From: Bog-532 sp963830385
GTDB taxonomy: Bacteria; Actinomycetota; Actinomycetes; Streptosporangiales; Streptosporangiaceae
Assembly (NCBI GenBank): GCA_963830385.1
Contig: CAWHMD010000009.1
Location: forward strand, 62,001 to 126,000
DNA length: 64,000 nucleotides
Direction: 5' to 3'
Shown one piece after another: positions 7,025 through 17,461 of this stretch; position 1 is the stretch's first letter; every line of letters starts with the position of its first letter. Below the pieces are notes generated by a model. It saw nothing but the letters and a program-made list of their open reading frames with translations, did no database searches and was not told the origin of the DNA. The position numbers were made by a program, and so were the translations under genes.

Positions 7025-10000
7025 TCAGCCGCGCAGCCGCAGGCCCCGGGGCGTCGGCCGGAACCCGGCCTCCTCCAGCGCGGTGGCCAGCGGTGAATCG
7101 TAGATGCCGTCGCCGTCGGCCCGCTCGACGGTCAGCCGCCCGAGCGCCCCGGCCCGCACCGCGTCCGCCAGCGCCGCCGCCACCGGGCGCAGCACGTCCA
7201 GGTCGTCGGTCCAGGAGAGCAGGGTCTTGCCGCCACGCTCGACGTAGAGCACCAGTTCGCCGTCGGCCAGGATGACCAGCGCGCCCGCCTTGCGCCCGGG
7301 CCGGTGGCCGCCGGGTGTCTCGTCCGGCCGCTCCGGCCACGGCAGCGACGCGCCGTAGGCGTTGGCCGGGTCGGCCGCCGACAACACGATCATCTGGCCG
7401 GGCTGGTGATCCTCTTCCGGCGGCTCCGGCGGGTCGCCGTCCCGCTCGTAGGCCCACAGATCGGTGAACGCCCCGTCGCCGCCCGCGGCCTGGCCCCGGT
7501 AGGGGACCGCCCCGCCGCTCATCGCGGTGGCCAGCGGGTCGCCGGACCCGGTGGGCGGCTGGGCCAGGGCCCGCATCCGGTCCACCGCGCCGGGGATGGC
7601 GAACTGGGCCGCGCCCAGCCCCTCCACGAAGTAGCCGCGCCGGGCCCGGCCCGCGTCCTCCATGGCCCGCAGCACCGGGTAGACGGCCGAGAACGCGCCC
7701 GGGATCCGCTCGGCCGCTACCGCGCCCTTGGTCAGGATCCCGTACCGGTCCAGCAGCGACTGGGCCAGCGCGTGCGCCCGCAGGGTGGCGTCGGTGGCGC
7801 CCGGCGGCAGCAGCGACCAGCGGCCGCTGACGTTGGGCGGCCCGGTCCGCGACGGCATCGCCGGGCGGCCGTAGGTGGGCCGCCGCCCGGGCCGGGGGCT
7901 GCGCCGGGCCGGCGCTGGCCCGGCCCGCCGCGGGCCGCCGCTGCCGAGCACCGTGCGCAGCGGCCCCAGGGTGTCGTTGGTCAGCAGGCCCGCCCAGGTC
8001 AGGTCCCAGATCGCGGTGGCCACGTCGGAGTCCGGCGGCGCCTTGGTCATGCCCGGGTCCCCGGCCAGCCGGGCGCTGACCCGTTCGTGCAGCATCCGGA
8101 AGAACACCGCCCCGCCGTCGGCCAGCGCGTCCAGCACCGCCTCGTGGACCGGGGTCATGGTGATCTCCGACGGCGCGGGGAACAGCAGTGGCGCCGACTC
8201 GGCCGAGGCCAGTACCAGCCAGCCGTCGCCGCCGGGCAGCCCGCCCGCACCGGTCCACAGCACCTCGCCCGCCGTGGTCAGCTCGTCCAGCATGGTGGGG
8301 GAGTAGCCCGGGATCCGGCCCGGCAGCACCAGCGTCTCCAGCGCCGACGCCGCGATCGGCGTCCCCGCCAGCTGGTCGACGACGTCCAGCACCGCGCCCG
8401 GGCCGCTCGGTCCCCGGGGCCGGCGGCGGCCACCCGGGCCGCGGCCCTCGGGCTCGATCGGCTTGACCCCCTGCCAGGCCGGCAGCAACCGGGCCAGCGC
8501 CACCGGCGGCGCGGGCTCGGCCTCCTTGCGCAGCCGGGCCAGGCAGCGCCGCCGCAGCATCCGCAGCACCTCGACGTCACACCACTCGGTGCCCCGCCCG
8601 CCGGGCAGGAACTCACCCTCCGCCACCCGCCCGGCCGCCGCCAGCCGCCGCAGCGTCCCGGCCACCACCGCGACCCCCAGCGCGTACCGGGCGGCCGCGG
8701 CGTCGGCCGTGAACGGGCCGTGGGTACGCGCGTACCGGGCCACCAGGTCACCCAGCGGGTCCGGCAGCGGCTCGGTGAAAGCCTCCGGCATCCCCGGCGG
8801 CAACGGCACCCCGAGGGCGTCGCGCAGCCGGCTGGCGTCCTCGATGGCTGCCCACCGGGGCTGGCCGCCGACCCGCACCTCGATCGCGCGGCGGGCGTGG
8901 GCCAGCTCTTTCAGCCAGCCCGGGGCGGCGCCGGCGTCGGTGCAGCGCTCGGCCACCTCGGCCGCCGACAGCGGGCCGGCCGTGCGCAGCACGTCGGCCA
9001 GGCCCTCCAGGTCCCGGGCCTTGCGGTCCTCGGCCAGCCGCTGCAGCTCCAGCTCGGTCTCGCTGACCACCGCCGGGTCCAGCAGCTCGCGCAGGTCGGC
9101 CTGGCCGAGCAGGTCCGCCAGCAGTGCCGAGTCCAGGGTCAGTGCCTGCGCCCGGCGCTCGGCCAGCGGCGCGTCCCCCTCGTACATGAACGCGCCCACG
9201 TACCGGAACAGCAGCGACCGGCTGAACGGCGACGGCGTCGGTGTCTCCACCTCGACGATGCGGATCTTCCGCCCGGCCAGCTCGCGCAGCAGGCTGACCA
9301 GGGCCGGCACGTCGAACACGTCCTGCAGGCACTCCCGGACGGTCTCCAGCACGATCGGGAACGACGGGTAGTGGCTCGCCACCTCGAGCAGCTGGGCCGC
9401 CCGCTGCCGCTGCTGCCACAGCGGCGAACGGCGCCCGGGCTGCCGCCGGGGCAGCAGCATGGCCCGGGCCGCGCACTCCCGGAACCGGGACGCGAACAGC
9501 GCCGACGAGCCGATCTCGGCGGTGACGATGTCGCCGATCTCGTCCGGGTCGATCAGCGCCACCCCGGTCGGCGGCGGCTCGTCCGCGTCCGGCACCCGGA
9601 CGATGATCCCGTCGTCGGTGTGCATGGCCTGGACGTCCATGCCGCCGTAGCGCTCCCGCAGCCGGGCCGCGATGGCCAGCGCCCACGGTCCGTGCACCCG
9701 CGCCCCGTACGGGCTGTGCAGCACCACCCGCCAGTCGCCGAGCTCGTCCCGGAACCGCTCCACCACCAGCGTCCGGTCGTCCGGCACCGTCCCGGTCGCT
9801 TCCCGCTGGTCGGCCAGATAGCGCACCAGGTTGCCGGCCGCGAGCTTGTCCAGCCCGGCCTCCTGCAGCTGCCGGGTGGCGTCCTGCTCGCTGGCCCCGG
9901 CCAGCTCGCGGCACTTGGCGCCGATCGCCGCCCCCAGCTCGGCGGGCCGCCCGAGCGTGTCCCCGTGCCAGAACGGCAGCTTGCCGGGCTGGCCCGGGGC

Positions 10001-11974
10001 CGGGGTGACCAGCACGCTGTCGGCGGTGATGTCCTCGATCCGCCACGAGCTGGCGCCGAGCACGAACACGTCGCCGACCCGCGACTCGTACACCATCTCC
10101 TCGTCGAGCTCGCCGACCCGGCGCGAGTGCCGCCGATTGGTGCCGCTGCCGGTCTCCGACCCGGCCAGGAACACCCCGAACAGCCCACGGTCGGGGATCG
10201 TCCCGCCGCTGGTCACGGCCAGTCGCTGGCCGCCCGGGCGGCCCCGGACCACCCCGGCCAGCCGGTCCCACACCACCCGCGGCCGCAGCCCGGCGAACTC
10301 CTCGCTCGGGTAGCGGCCGGCCAGCATGTCCAGCGTCGCGTCCAGCACCGGCCGGGTCAGCCCGGCGAACGGCGCGGCCCGCCGGATCACCCGCTCCAGC
10401 TCGTCCACCGGCCACTCGTCCATCGACGTCATGGCCACGATCTGCTGGGCCAGCACGTCCAGCGGGTTCCGCGGCGCGCGCAGCTCCTCGATGCTGCCGC
10501 CCCGCATCCGCTCCGCCACCACCGTGGCCTGCACCAGGTCGCCCTGGTACTTGGGGAAGATGACGCCGCGGGAGACGTCGCCGACGTTGTGCCCGGCCCG
10601 GCCGATCCGCTGCAGCCCGCTGGCCACCGACGGCGGCGCCTCGACCTGGATGACCAGGTCGACCGCGCCCATGTCGATGCCCAGCTCCAGGCTGGAGGTG
10701 GCCACCACCGCGCTCAGCGTGCCGCGCTTCAGGGCTTCCTCGATCTCGGTGCGCTCCTGCCGCGACACCGACCCGTGGTGGGCCCGGGCGATCTCGGCCG
10801 GTGCCCCGTTGCCGGTCCCGGACTGGGCCATCAGCTCGGCGGGCGCGTGCCGCGGCCCGGCCGCCAGCGACTCCGGATCGTCGAGGGCCGCCTCTTCGGC
10901 CTCCGCCTCGGCCGCTTCCGCCGCCCGCTCGGCCGCCAGCTCGTTGAGCCGGGCGCACAGCCGCTCGGACAGCCGCCGCGAGTTGGCGAACACGATCGTG
11001 GAGCGGTGCTGCTCGATGAGGTCGAGCACCCTTTCCTCTACGTGCGGCCAGATCGACCGGTTCCGGGCCGAGTCGTCATCGTCGATCACGGCGGGGGAGC
11101 GGGGAGGATTCTTGCCCCGGCGCACCTCCGGGGTCTTGGCCGGGTCGACCGCCTCGCGCGGCCCCGGCACGCCCCGCGGGCCGGAGATCTCGGTCATGTC
11201 CTCGACCGGGACCACCACGTTCAGCTCGAGGCGCTTGGCGGCCGGCGGCTGTACCACCGTGACCTGGCGGGAGCCGCCCAGGAAGCCGCCCACCTCGGTC
11301 ACCGGCCGGACCGTGGCCGACAGCCCGATCCGCTGGGCCGGGCCGGTGGCGCCGGTGCCGCCGCCGGGTGTGCCCATCCGCAGCGCGTCCAGCCGCTCCA
11401 GCGACACCGCCAGGTGGGCGCCGCGCTTGCTGCCGGCCAGCGCGTGCACCTCGTCCACGATCACGGTCTCGATGCCCCGCAGGGTCTCCCGCGCCTTGGA
11501 GGTGAGCAGCAGGAACAGTGACTCGGGGGTGGTGATCAGGACGTCCGGCGGCTTGCTGGCCAGCTTGCGCCGCTCGTCGGCGGCGGTGTCACCGGTCCGC
11601 ACCGCGACCTGGATGTCGGGCTCGTCCAGGCCCAGGTTGCGGGCGGCGTGCCTGATCCCGGTCAGCGGGGCCCGCAGGTTGCGCTCGATGTCGGTGGCCA
11701 GCGCCTTCAGCGGCGAGACGTACAGGACCCGGCAGCGCTGCTTGGGGTCGGGCGGGGGCGGCGCGGCGGCCAGCCGGTCGAGCGCCCACAAGAACGCGGC
11801 CAGCGTCTTGCCCGACCCGGTCGGGGCGATGACCAGGGTGTCCTCACCCTTGCCGATCGCCGTCCAGGCCTGCGCCTGAGCCTCCGTCGGGGCCGCGAAG
11901 ACAGCCGTGAACCAGGCTCTCGTCGCGGGAGAAAAGCTCTCCAGCGACGCGGCGACATCCTGGTTATCCGGCAT
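7025..11974 (-). CDS. lhr: Lhr-family ATP-dependent helicase
   Basis: A 1649-residue superfamily 2 helicase, full length for the long bacterial Lhr class. RecA-like core 1 carries Walker A APTGSGKT (about residues 50-57), the DEVH box in IVDEVHALAGSKRG (174-177) and the SAT motif GLSATVRP. Core 2 carries FANSRRLSERL and the QRIGRAGHN motif VI. A winged helix, the Lhr-core beta barrel and the long C-terminal region (DEAD/H-associated and Lhr-C helical modules) follow. Lhr is a 3'-5' translocase linked to mitomycin-C damage repair in mycobacteria. Low-complexity Gly/Pro/Arg linkers interrupt the C-terminal half (around PEGRGPGGRRRPRGPSGPG). Confidence 0.95.
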   Translation of the reverse strand: MPDNQDVAASLESFSPATRAWFTAVFAAPTEAQAQAWTAIGKGEDTLVIAPTGSGKTLAAFLWALDRLAAAPPPPDPKQRCRVLYVSPLKALATDIERNLRAPLTGIRHAARNLGLDEPDIQVAVRTGDTAADERRKLASKPPDVLITTPESLFLLLTSKARETLRGIETVIVDEVHALAGSKRGAHLAVSLERLDALRMGTPGGGTGATGPAQRIGLSATVRPVTEVGGFLGGSRQVTVVQPPAAKRLELNVVVPVEDMTEISGPRGVPGPREAVDPAKTPEVRRGKNPPRSPAVIDDDDSARNRSIWPHVEERVLDLIEQHRSTIVFANSRRLSERLCARLNELAAERAAEAAEAEAEEAALDDPESLAAGPRHAPAELMAQSGTGNGAPAEIARAHHGSVSRQERTEIEEALKRGTLSAVVATSSLELGIDMGAVDLVIQVEAPPSVASGLQRIGRAGHNVGDVSRGVIFPKYQGDLVQATVVAERMRGGSIEELRAPRNPLDVLAQQIVAMTSMDEWPVDELERVIRRAAPFAGLTRPVLDATLDMLAGRYPSEEFAGLRPRVVWDRLAGVVRGRPGGQRLAVTSGGTIPDRGLFGVFLAGSETGSGTNRRHSRRVGELDEEMVYESRVGDVFVLGASSWRIEDITADSVLVTPAPGQPGKLPFWHGDTLGRPAELGAAIGAKCRELAGASEQDATRQLQEAGLDKLAAGNLVRYLADQREATGTVPDDRTLVVERFRDELGDWRVVLHSPYGARVHGPWALAIAARLRERYGGMDVQAMHTDDGIIVRVPDADEPPPTGVALIDPDEIGDIVTAEIGSSALFASRFRECAARAMLLPRRQPGRRSPLWQQRQRAAQLLEVASHYPSFPIVLETVRECLQDVFDVPALVSLLRELAGRKIRIVEVETPTPSPFSRSLLFRYVGAFMYEGDAPLAERRAQALTLDSALLADLLGQADLRELLDPAVVSETELELQRLAEDRKARDLEGLADVLRTAGPLSAAEVAERCTDAGAAPGWLKELAHARRAIEVRVGGQPRWAAIEDASRLRDALGVPLPPGMPEAFTEPLPDPLGDLVARYARTHGPFTADAAAARYALGVAVVAGTLRRLAAAGRVAEGEFLPGGRGTEWCDVEVLRMLRRRCLARLRKEAEPAPPVALARLLPAWQGVKPIEPEGRGPGGRRRPRGPSGPGAVLDVVDQLAGTPIAASALETLVLPGRIPGYSPTMLDELTTAGEVLWTGAGGLPGGDGWLVLASAESAPLLFPAPSEITMTPVHEAVLDALADGGAVFFRMLHERVSARLAGDPGMTKAPPDSDVATAIWDLTWAGLLTNDTLGPLRTVLGSGGPRRAGPAPARRSPRPGRRPTYGRPAMPSRTGPPNVSGRWSLLPPGATDATLRAHALAQSLLDRYGILTKGAVAAERIPGAFSAVYPVLRAMEDAGRARRGYFVEGLGAAQFAIPGAVDRMRALAQPPTGSGDPLATAMSGGAVPYRGQAAGGDGAFTDLWAYERDGDPPEPPEEDHQPGQMIVLSAADPANAYGASLPWPERPDETPGGHRPGRKAGALVILADGELVLYVERGGKTLLSWTDDLDVLRPVAAALADAVRAGALGRLTVERADGDGIYDSPLATALEEAGFRPTPRGLRLRG

Positions 11975-12049
11975 GGTCCCATCTTGCCCCGGACCACTGA
12001 CAGTTCCGTCCGCCCGCGCCCCAGCTCAGCCCACAGCGGACAGCTTCGT

Positions 12050-12727
12050 TCAGCCGCGGCGGACCGAGCCGGTGAGCTGGCCGCTGGTCGACCGGACCTC
12101 GCACACCACCGTGCGCTGGCCGGCCGCCCAGGCCTGCTGGCCGGGGTAGACGTAGGACTGGGTCAGGCCCGAGGTGGCCAGCTGCGGGTTGATGTAGCCG
12201 CTCAGCTGGCTCTCGCAGCCGGCCGAGGCCTGCTGGCGGGCCGAGCTGTCGCCGGGCCAGCCACCGCTCAGCCGGAAGGTGCCGAAGACCTCCGCGTCGT
12301 GCGGGCTCGCGCAGGAGACCACCTGCACGGTCGAGCCGCTGGCGGTCAGGTCGATGCAGTCGCCAGTCCGCACGCTGAAGATGGCAGCCTGCCGGTACTT
12401 GACCGTGGTCTTGCTGTGGAAGCCGTGCGTGAGCAGCGCCGCGACCCCGCCCCCGGCCGCGACCAGCACGATGATGATCAGCGCGATCAGGCTGGCCGTC
12501 ACCCAGCGCCGGTGCCGGCGCGGCCCGGCGGCCGGCTGCCCGTCCGCTGGTCCCGGCGGCACGGTCTCCGGCCCGGCCACCGGCCCCGGGGGCGCCGTCC
12601 CGGCCGCCGTCGGCGCACTCTCCTGCCCAGCCTCCGGCCCGGTGTCCGGGTGCTCCGGCTCGGCCTCGTCGTCGGCCGCGTGGTCCGCCGGTGTGCCCCG
12701 TCCAAGCGCCATCCAGCGGCCCCGCAT
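12050..12727 (-). CDS. Membrane-anchored septum-formation-like protein
   Basis: 225 residues: an acidic, proline-rich cytoplasmic N-terminus (about 1-88), one membrane segment (ASLIALIIIVLVAAGGGVAA), and an extracellular domain. The outer domain has FSVRTGDCIDL, VVSCASPHDAEVFGTFRL and four cysteines, matching the actinobacterial Septum_form family. Biochemical role is not established. An internal start at 12712 (MALGRG) is an alternative. The gene lies between lhr and DUF3046 and is divergent from the latter over about 160 bases. Confidence 0.75.
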   Translation of the reverse strand: MRGRWMALGRGTPADHAADDEAEPEHPDTGPEAGQESAPTAAGTAPPGPVAGPETVPPGPADGQPAAGPRRHRRWVTASLIALIIIVLVAAGGGVAALLTHGFHSKTTVKYRQAAIFSVRTGDCIDLTASGSTVQVVSCASPHDAEVFGTFRLSGGWPGDSSARQQASAGCESQLSGYINPQLATSGLTQSYVYPGQQAWAAGQRTVVCEVRSTSGQLTGSVRRG

Positions 12728-12885
12728 CCTCGTGCTGTGCCGTTCGGGACGCAGGGAGCCCGCGTTCGAGACCGGCAGTTCTCCTACCTAACGATCTTCG
12801 CGCTGCTTATGTACCCAGCCGAAGGGATTTTCTCACGGTCATTCCAAAAGATGGCTGACACGAAAACCGGCGGTAGCCTGGCCCG

Positions 12886-13080
12886 GTGCGGCTCACTGTG
12901 TTCTGGGAGAGAATGAGCGCGCAGTTCGGCGAGGCGTACGCGCACAGCGTCGCCCAGGACTACGTGCTGTCAGGGCTGGGCGGCCGGACCGTCAACCGGG
13001 CCCTGGCCGACGGCGAGGACGTGAAGCGGATCTGGCGGGCGGTCTGCGACGCCTTCAGCGTGCCCGACTCCCTGCGCTGA
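12886..13080 (+). CDS. DUF3046 family protein
   Basis: A 64-residue protein, the usual length, opening MRLTVFWERMSAQFGEAYA and containing DYVLSGLGGRTVNRALADGE and the terminal VWRAVCDAF-like segment. DUF3046 is conserved almost exclusively in Actinobacteria, directly upstream of recA, as here. Its function is unknown. Its position helps confirm the recA locus and the phylum. The start is a GTG. Confidence 0.93.
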   Translation: MRLTVFWERMSAQFGEAYAHSVAQDYVLSGLGGRTVNRALADGEDVKRIWRAVCDAFSVPDSLR

Positions 13081-13140
13081 CCCCCGCCACCGGCCGCCGG
13101 ACCCTTCCTGGTAGGCAAAACCGGCGTGTCGGGTGCCGAT

Positions 13141-13154
13141 CGAACAGTAGTTCG
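13141..13154. promoter_or_regulatory. LexA (SOS) box of recA
   Basis: CGAAC-AGTA-GTTCG is an exact match to the Gram-positive/actinobacterial LexA operator core CGAAC-N4-GTTCG. A TACAGT hexamer at 13157-13162 immediately after it may be the -10 element, so LexA would block polymerase. The 13081-13348 gap otherwise holds a small hairpin (CAGGC-GAAT-GCCTG, 13285-13298) in the likely recA leader. Confidence 0.88.
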
Positions 13155-13348
13155 CCTACAGTGGGGCGCGTGCGGATCCCCGATGGACGGGCGTGACCAG
13201 CGCAATCAGTGAGATGACCCGGGGCACCGGGCACGGGCGCCGGGAAATGTCAGTGGTGGCGCGTAGCGTCGGGCACCGACACCGCAGGCGAATGCCTGAC
13301 GGCCCACATAGCGGTACTGATAGCTAACGAACCCGACAGGGAGTTCCC

Positions 13349-14591
<1,243 letters not shown>

Positions 14592-14602
<11 letters not shown>

Positions 14603-15293
14603 GCGCCAGCGCCGGACCGGTGCCGACCGGTTCTGGCCCGGGCCGCCGTCGCAGGCCCGGGCCGGGACCGGAGCCGATGCTGACCCAGCGGCAAGCCCAG
14701 CACCCGGCGAGGCCCCGGCCGCTGGCCGCGCCCCACGCGCCCAACGGGCCCCACAGGCCCCACGAGACCCGGAAGCAGAGGCCCGGGCGATCTGCCTGCG
14801 GCTGATCACCCTCGAGCCGCGTACCCGGTCCCAGCTGGCCGAGGCCATGCAGCGCAAGCAGATACCGGACGCCGTCGCCGACGGCGTGCTCGAACGGTTC
14901 ACCGAGGTGGGCCTGATCGACGATCAGGCCTTCGCCCGGGCCTGGGTCGAGTCGAGGCACCACAGCCGCGGGCTGTCCCGCCGCGCGCTGTCCACCGAGC
15001 TGCGCCGTCGCGGGGTGGCCGACGACGACGTGCGGGACGCGGTCGAGACCCTCGACCCGGACCAGGAGGTGGCCACCGCCCGCCAGCTGGTCGACCGCAA
15101 GCTGCGATCGACCCGGGGCCAGCCGCCCGACGCGAGGGCGCGGCGGCTGGTGGGGACGCTGGCCCGCAAGGGCTACGGCCCGGCCCTGGCCTACCGGATC
15201 GTCCGTGAGGCGCTGGAGGCGGAGGGGGCCGAGCTGGCGTCCGCGCTCGAGGACCCGGACTCGGAGCTGGGTCTCGACGACGGCCCCGGCTGA
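14592..15293 (+). CDS. recX: Regulatory protein RecX
   Basis: The RecX domain fills the C-terminal two thirds: ICLRLITLEPRTRSQLAEAM, GLIDDQAFARAWVESR, GLSRRALSTELRRRGV and ARRLVGTLARKGYGPALAYR, the three three-helix repeats that insert in the RecA filament groove and inhibit it. I place the start at the GTG at 14592, which overlaps recA by 11 nt and gives 233 residues. The first 60 residues are Arg/Pro/Ala-rich and disordered. A longer open frame upstream lies inside recA and is not needed. Confidence 0.92.
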
Positions 15294-15395
15294 CCCAGCG
15301 CCCTGCGGCCCCGGCAAAACCAGCCTTACGTGGGAAAATGCCACAGTAGGGCCGCTGGTGACGTTCGGCACGTGAGCGACATGAGTGCCAGGAGC

Positions 15396-15424
15396 TTGCT
15401 CAAAACGTTATCTGCGCTTAACCT
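15396..15424 (+). promoter_or_regulatory. Candidate housekeeping promoter in the recX-rny gap
   Basis: TTGCTC (15396-15401) and TAACCT (15419-15424) are separated by 17 bases, a good vegetative sigma-factor layout. It sits about 270 nt before rny, which would imply a long leader. The 15294-15693 gap has no credible gene; its second half is C-rich low complexity. Confidence 0.45.
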
Positions 15425-15693
15425 GCCGGCAGCGAGGTGTTACTCCGCGCTGCGCGGATGACCATAGAACAACTTCACAACGCGCCTGGCCGCCCCCCGC
15501 GGCCACCGCCAGCGACAGGGCGGCCGCCACCAGCGGTCCCGGCCCTGGGCACCCCGGCCGCCGCCAGCGGTCCATGCCAGCGACCCGTAGTTAAGGCCGC
15601 ACGCGCCTGCGTGCAGAACCCCTCGCGCCAGGGCATATTCCCCTGGTATCGCACTCGCGGTGCCCGGTGACCGGGGCCTGATGAGCGGAAGGG

Positions 15694-17448
15694 GTGACTG
15701 TGAGCGGCGGAATTTCCTTCGTGTTCATGGCGATCGGGCTCCTCGCGGCGGTCTTCGCACTCGTCGTCGTGTGGCGCAGATCCGGGACGGCCACGCCGAA
15801 ATCCCCGCCGCCCAGTTCGGCCAGCAGCCCGGTGACCGCCGGCTCAGCGATCGCCGCCGCCACGCCCAACGGCGCCCCGGCCGCCAGCAGCACCTCCCCG
15901 GCCATCCTCAGCCCCGAAGCCCAGGCCGAGGCCGCCCAAGCGGCCGAAGCGGCCGCGGCCGCCGCCCGGGCCAGCTCCGAGAACCTGGAAGCCGCCCGCC
16001 GCGAGGCCGGCCAGCTCCGCGCCCACGCCGAGACCGAAGCCGCCGCGATCAAGGCGAAGGCCGAACAGGCCGCCGAGCAGGCCCAGCAGGGCCGCCGCGA
16101 GGTCGAGGAAGAGATCCGCGCGGTCAAGGAAGAGATCCGCGAGCTCCGCAGCGACCTCGAACGGCGCGAGAACCGCCTCGCCGGCCGGGAACAGCGCCTG
16201 GACAAGGAGCTGCACCGGCTGGAGGACCGGTCGGCCGAGCTCGACGAGCGCCAGCGCGGGCTCAACGACCGCGCCGCCGAGCTCGACCAGCTCGACGCCC
16301 AGCGCACCACCGAGCTGGAGCGGGTGGCCGGGCTGACCGCCGTCCAGGCCAAGTCCGAGCTCGTGGCCACCATCGAGAACCAGGCCAAGCGCGAGGCCGC
16401 GCTGATGGTGCGGGACATCGAGCACCAGGCCCGGTCCGAGGGCGAGAAGCGCGCCCGTAAGGTCGTCACGCTGGCCATCCAGCGGGTCGCCACCGAGCAG
16501 ACCAGCGAGTCGGTGGTGTCGGTCCTGCACCTGCCGGGCGACGAGATGAAGGGCCGGATCATCGGCCGCGAGGGCCGCAACATCCGGGCCTTCGAGACGG
16601 TCACCGGGGTCAACCTGATCATCGACGACACCCCGGAAGCGGTGCTGCTGTCCTGCTTCGACCCGGTCCGCCGGGAGATCGCCCGGCTGACGCTGGAGCG
16701 GCTGGTGCTCGACGGGCGCATCCACCCCCAGCGCATCGAGGAGGCCTACGAACGCGGCAAGGCCGAGATCGAGCAGCTGTGCGTCCGCTCCGGCGAGGAC
16801 GCCCTGGTCGAGCTGGGCATCACCGGCATGCACGGCGAGCTGGTCTCGCTGCTGGGCCGGCTGCGCTACCGCACCTCCTACGGCCAGAACGTCCTCAAGC
16901 ACCTCATCGAGTCGGCCCACATCGCCGGCATGATGGCCAGCGAGCTGGGCCTGGACGCCGGCCTGATGAAGCGGTGCACGGTGCTGCACGACATCGGCAA
17001 GGCACTCACCCACGAGGTCGAGGGCAGCCACGCGCTGATCGGGGCGGAGATCGCCCGCCGCTACGGCGAGCCCGAGGACGTGGTGCACGCGATCGAGGCG
17101 CACCACAACGAGGTCGAGGCGCGCACGGTCGAGGCGGTGCTGACCCAGGCGGCCGACGCGATCAGCGGCGGCCGGCCCGGGGCCCGCCGCGAATCGCTGG
17201 AGTCCTACGTCAAGCGGCTGGAACGGCTGGAGCAGATCGCGACCGCCCACGAGGGCGTCGAGAAGGTGTTCGCGATGCAGGCCGGCCGGGAGATCCGGGT
17301 CATGGTCAAGCCCGACAGCGTGGACGACATCCAGGCCCAGGTCATCGCCCGCGACATCGCCAAGCAGGTGGAGGAGGAGCTGACCTACCCGGGCCAGATC
17401 CGCATCACCGTGGTCCGCGAGTCCCGCGCGATGGAGTTCGCCCGATAA
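15694..17448 (+). CDS. rny: Ribonuclease Y
   Basis: 584 residues in the classic order: one N-terminal membrane helix (about 6-27), a long Glu/Arg/Ala coiled coil (about 80-230), a KH domain containing GRIIGREGRNIRAFE, then an HD domain with VLHDIGKALTHEVEG and AIEAHHNEVE. RNase Y is a membrane-anchored endoribonuclease that starts mRNA decay. A proline/serine/alanine linker separates the anchor from the coil. The GTG at 15694 follows GGAAGGGG; a second GTG six bases on is also possible. miaB follows after 13 nt. Confidence 0.95.
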   Translation: MTVSGGISFVFMAIGLLAAVFALVVVWRRSGTATPKSPPPSSASSPVTAGSAIAAATPNGAPAASSTSPAILSPEAQAEAAQAAEAAAAAARASSENLEAARREAGQLRAHAETEAAAIKAKAEQAAEQAQQGRREVEEEIRAVKEEIRELRSDLERRENRLAGREQRLDKELHRLEDRSAELDERQRGLNDRAAELDQLDAQRTTELERVAGLTAVQAKSELVATIENQAKREAALMVRDIEHQARSEGEKRARKVVTLAIQRVATEQTSESVVSVLHLPGDEMKGRIIGREGRNIRAFETVTGVNLIIDDTPEAVLLSCFDPVRREIARLTLERLVLDGRIHPQRIEEAYERGKAEIEQLCVRSGEDALVELGITGMHGELVSLLGRLRYRTSYGQNVLKHLIESAHIAGMMASELGLDAGLMKRCTVLHDIGKALTHEVEGSHALIGAEIARRYGEPEDVVHAIEAHHNEVEARTVEAVLTQAADAISGGRPGARRESLESYVKRLERLEQIATAHEGVEKVFAMQAGREIRVMVKPDSVDDIQAQVIARDIAKQVEEELTYPGQIRITVVRESRAMEFAR

Positions 17449-17461
17449 CCTGTTAGGCGTC

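Noticed and set aside
7304..11521. 1405-codon open frame antisense to lhr
   Set aside because: His/Arg/Gln/Gly-rich translation with no domain; it is the usual shadow of a high-GC gene on the other strand.
13081..13162. ClpR/PafBC-type (RecA-independent) promoter of mycobacterial recA
   Set aside because: TGTCGGGTG near 13127 has one base too many compared with the motif and no matching downstream hexamer; the LexA box is the stronger signal.
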